From Symsagittifera roscoffensis (taxonomy: Eukaryota; Xenacoelomorpha; Acoela; Convolutidae), in the NCBI RefSeq assembly GCF_963678635.1, contig NC_087063.1, positions 67,746,727-67,810,726 on the forward strand: a DNA stretch of 64,000 nucleotides, written 5' to 3'. The notes beneath the pieces were generated by a model that was given only the letters and a program-made list of their open reading frames with translations, searched no databases and was not told the DNA's origin. Below, in pieces: positions 62,606-64,000 of this stretch. Every line of letters begins with the position of its first letter. The first letter of the stretch is position 1. Position numbers and translations under genes: made by a program.

Positions 62606-63788
62606 CCATCATCGCGTCTATCTTTGTGTCAAGAGTCCCAAGAGACTGCTCTTGCTGAATTCTTAACTTCTCCATGTCGGCTCTTAAGCGTAACTCCCTC
62701 TGTTCCGCCTCTCTTGTCATTCGCGACAAGTTTCTCGTCATATGTTCGTCCGTTCTTTCTTTCAAGCGTTTTTCGCTCCTGCCAACTTCTTGTCTGTTGC
62801 GGTTTATTTCTTCCCGCAGACTTTCTCTTTCAATGTGAACTGCTCTTTCTAGTTCACTCATCCTTATTGACATCTGCTCGTTTTGTTCTCCTAAGCTGTC
62901 CACTATGTTGTTTAAGGCTTCCTCTAGTGCTGCCCCGTTATCCGCGAGTGGCGTCACTAGTGGTGGTGTAACCCTGTCGGTCCCAGGTAACTTCGTGCTT
63001 GTCGAGATCCGGGCCTTGACTCTCTGCTTCAACGTCTTTTCATTATTTATTTCAGGATCCATTAACGCGTTGCCGAGCCCTCTGGTTCTACTCTCTCCAG
63101 GTTGTGGCTCCGAACTTGCCCTAATCGCGAAGTCTTTTGACTGGCCCGGTGTGTTTGCCTCTTTGCTTATCGTTGTCACTACACCAAATTTGTCCATGGT
63201 TCCAGTCTCTCTTCCGACGTGTGCCTCACTCTCCTGGATCGAACTATTGAGGCTGACTTGAGATCCAAAGTCCCCTTGCTCCTCTTCATCCTCTTCCTCC
63301 TGGGACTCACCATCGTTTCCTGCTCCTCCTCCCATGCTGAATGGAAAGATGTTTCCAAAGGTGTTCTTCATTCTTTCTGAGAACGATGATGACGTTGTTT
63401 GTTTCCCAGTTCCACTTGCCATCATAGTGTTGTCTGTCGGAGATCTTCTAGTTGCCGCTACTTCAATTGAGATGTCGGACAGTTCCGACATCTCTTCTCG
63501 ATCCAATGTCCCGGTGGGAGTGGCAAAATCATGGCCTTGTTCTACCGGAGTAGATTCACTCGCCAGCCTTCTGCCTCTCCCTTCCAGTCCATTCACTTCC
63601 TGGTTGTCGTTCATGGTATGGTCCGTATTGACCTCCACTTCTAACAGTTCTTTTCGCTCTACTGAGGTCTTCTGACTTCTCGTTTCAACCATTCTGCCTG
63701 AAACCGTCCCTTTTTTATCAGACCGGCATCGCTTGATCCAATCAACAAAAGGATCGGTCATCGTCTTTCTCTGCTCCTCAGGTATCAA
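62577..63788 (-). CDS. Giant element, N-terminal gag extension with coiled coil
   Basis: 403 codons from ATG 63788. Residues 1-260 are polar, Ser/Thr/Glu-rich and low in structure (an acidic run EEEDEEEQGDFG). Residues ~285-395 are a long charged coiled coil (LGEQNEQMSIRMSELERAVH, EAEQRELRLRADMEKLRIQQ). It overlaps the next frame by 29 nt in a different phase, and the coiled coil leads straight into that frame's first helix, which suggests one gag protein broken by a one-base insertion at about 62595. The large extension makes gag about 1270 residues, long for gypsy. Confidence 0.8.
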   Translation of the reverse strand: MIPEEQRKTMTDPFVDWIKRCRSDKKGTVSGRMVETRSQKTSVERKELLEVEVNTDHTMNDNQEVNGLEGRGRRLASESTPVEQGHDFATPTGTLDREEMSELSDISIEVAATRRSPTDNTMMASGTGKQTTSSSFSERMKNTFGNIFPFSMGGGAGNDGESQEEEDEEEQGDFGSQVSLNSSIQESEAHVGRETGTMDKFGVVTTISKEANTPGQSKDFAIRASSEPQPGESRTRGLGNALMDPEINNEKTLKQRVKARISTSTKLPGTDRVTPPLVTPLADNGAALEEALNNIVDSLGEQNEQMSIRMSELERAVHIERESLREEINRNRQEVGRSEKRLKERTDEHMTRNLSRMTREAEQRELRLRADMEKLRIQQEQSLGTLDTKIDAMMGEANSGYHG

Positions 63789-64000
63789 TTTCCTAGAGCT
63801 ATTACCTCGTTTTGCTATCCTTGACTTGTCTAGACTTATTCTCTTTTTGTCACTTTCTAATGCCTATTCTTGACTCAATTGCTAGAGACCTTATAGTTTT
63901 ATTAACAATAATAATGACACAACACAATAAATTTCACCAGATTCTATTAAATAGTGACCACGAATCCCTGTATGTTATCAGAGTACAGTTTGTATAAAAT
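63789..64000 (-). other. 5' leader of the giant element (partial)
   Basis: AT-rich leader upstream of the first ATG. No LTR sequence matching copies A-C and no convincing primer-binding site appears before the window ends, so the 5' LTR must lie to the right of 64000. Confidence 0.5.

Larger units (their letters stand above)
43217..64000 (-). mobile_element. Giant Ty3/gypsy-type LTR retrotransposon, more than 20.7 kb, 5' end outside the window
   Basis: One continuous minus-strand array with no LTR inside: coiled-coil gag, zinc-knuckle gag and protease, RT-RNase H, integrase, macro domain, a spacer with a splice acceptor, then a coiled-coil and SGNH-domain frame, a 789-codon frame and a 1153-codon frame, ending in a 3' UTR, polypurine tract and 3' LTR. 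RT and integrase motifs and their order place it in Ty3/gypsy. The extra ~9 kb in the env position and the macro domain are far beyond a usual gypsy element of 5-8 kb. That it is one unit is inferred from strand, spacing, base composition and a second truncated copy ending in the same way (29516-33575). Lesions are listed under each ORF. Confidence 0.82.

Noticed and set aside
43217-64000. Polinton/Maverick or virus interpretation of the giant element
   Set aside because: There is no protein-primed DNA polymerase B, packaging ATPase or jelly-roll capsid motif; PR-RT-RH-IN order with CCHC knuckles, LTR and polypurine tract shows an LTR retrotransposon.

Overview
The window comes from an invertebrate animal genome. 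The non-repetitive sequence is AT-rich, and nearly every recognisable coding stretch belongs to a metazoan transposable element. No host gene could be supported: there is no exon series of a cellular gene and no rRNA or intact tRNA gene. It reads as a transposon graveyard (heterochromatin-like) in which elements have inserted into one another. The phylum cannot be fixed from sequence alone.

Layout. 1-1117: AT-rich DNA with a 155-bp tandem duplication. 1118-7620 (minus): a decayed BEL/Pao retrotransposon with one LTR, whose LTR carries a tRNA-like segment. 8290-8945: a broken copy of a protein family that occurs as the first ORF of the Penelope-like element (PLE) further on. 10045-11188: a BEL deletion derivative (LTR, 147 bp of integrase, LTR). 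11391-12176 and 17646-17868: a family of short inverted-terminus elements with poly-C/poly-G tracts. 12571-16691: an LTR-flanked element whose G-poor ORFs resemble nothing I recognise. 22010-24235: a second, decayed PLE. 24236-25450: a copia fragment. 27130-29510: a reverse transcriptase (RT) pseudogene on the plus strand.

29516-64000 is dominated by one giant Ty3/gypsy-type family. A decayed 3' end of it lies at 29516-33575. A second 3' end (34106-38058) is split by a copia element with perfect 5-bp target duplications and is cut off by a PLE at 38059-42249. The main copy runs on the minus strand from a 3' LTR at 43217-43561 past the right edge of the window, so it exceeds 20.7 kb. After a coiled-coil gag, two zinc knuckles, protease, RT, RNase H and integrase comes a macro (ADP-ribose-binding-like) domain. 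A spacer with a candidate splice acceptor follows, then about 9 kb of extra coding sequence holding an SGNH/GDSL hydrolase domain with a full catalytic set and long regions I cannot assign. A few single-base frameshifts and in-frame TAG codons break this copy.

The most interesting objects are: the giant element with its macro and SGNH domains in the region where an env gene would lie; the PLE with a PHD finger inserted between RT motifs B and C and a conserved upstream ORF1; the orphan G-poor LTR element; and the tRNA-like segment inside BEL LTRs. All domain calls are from reading motifs; no database search was run.
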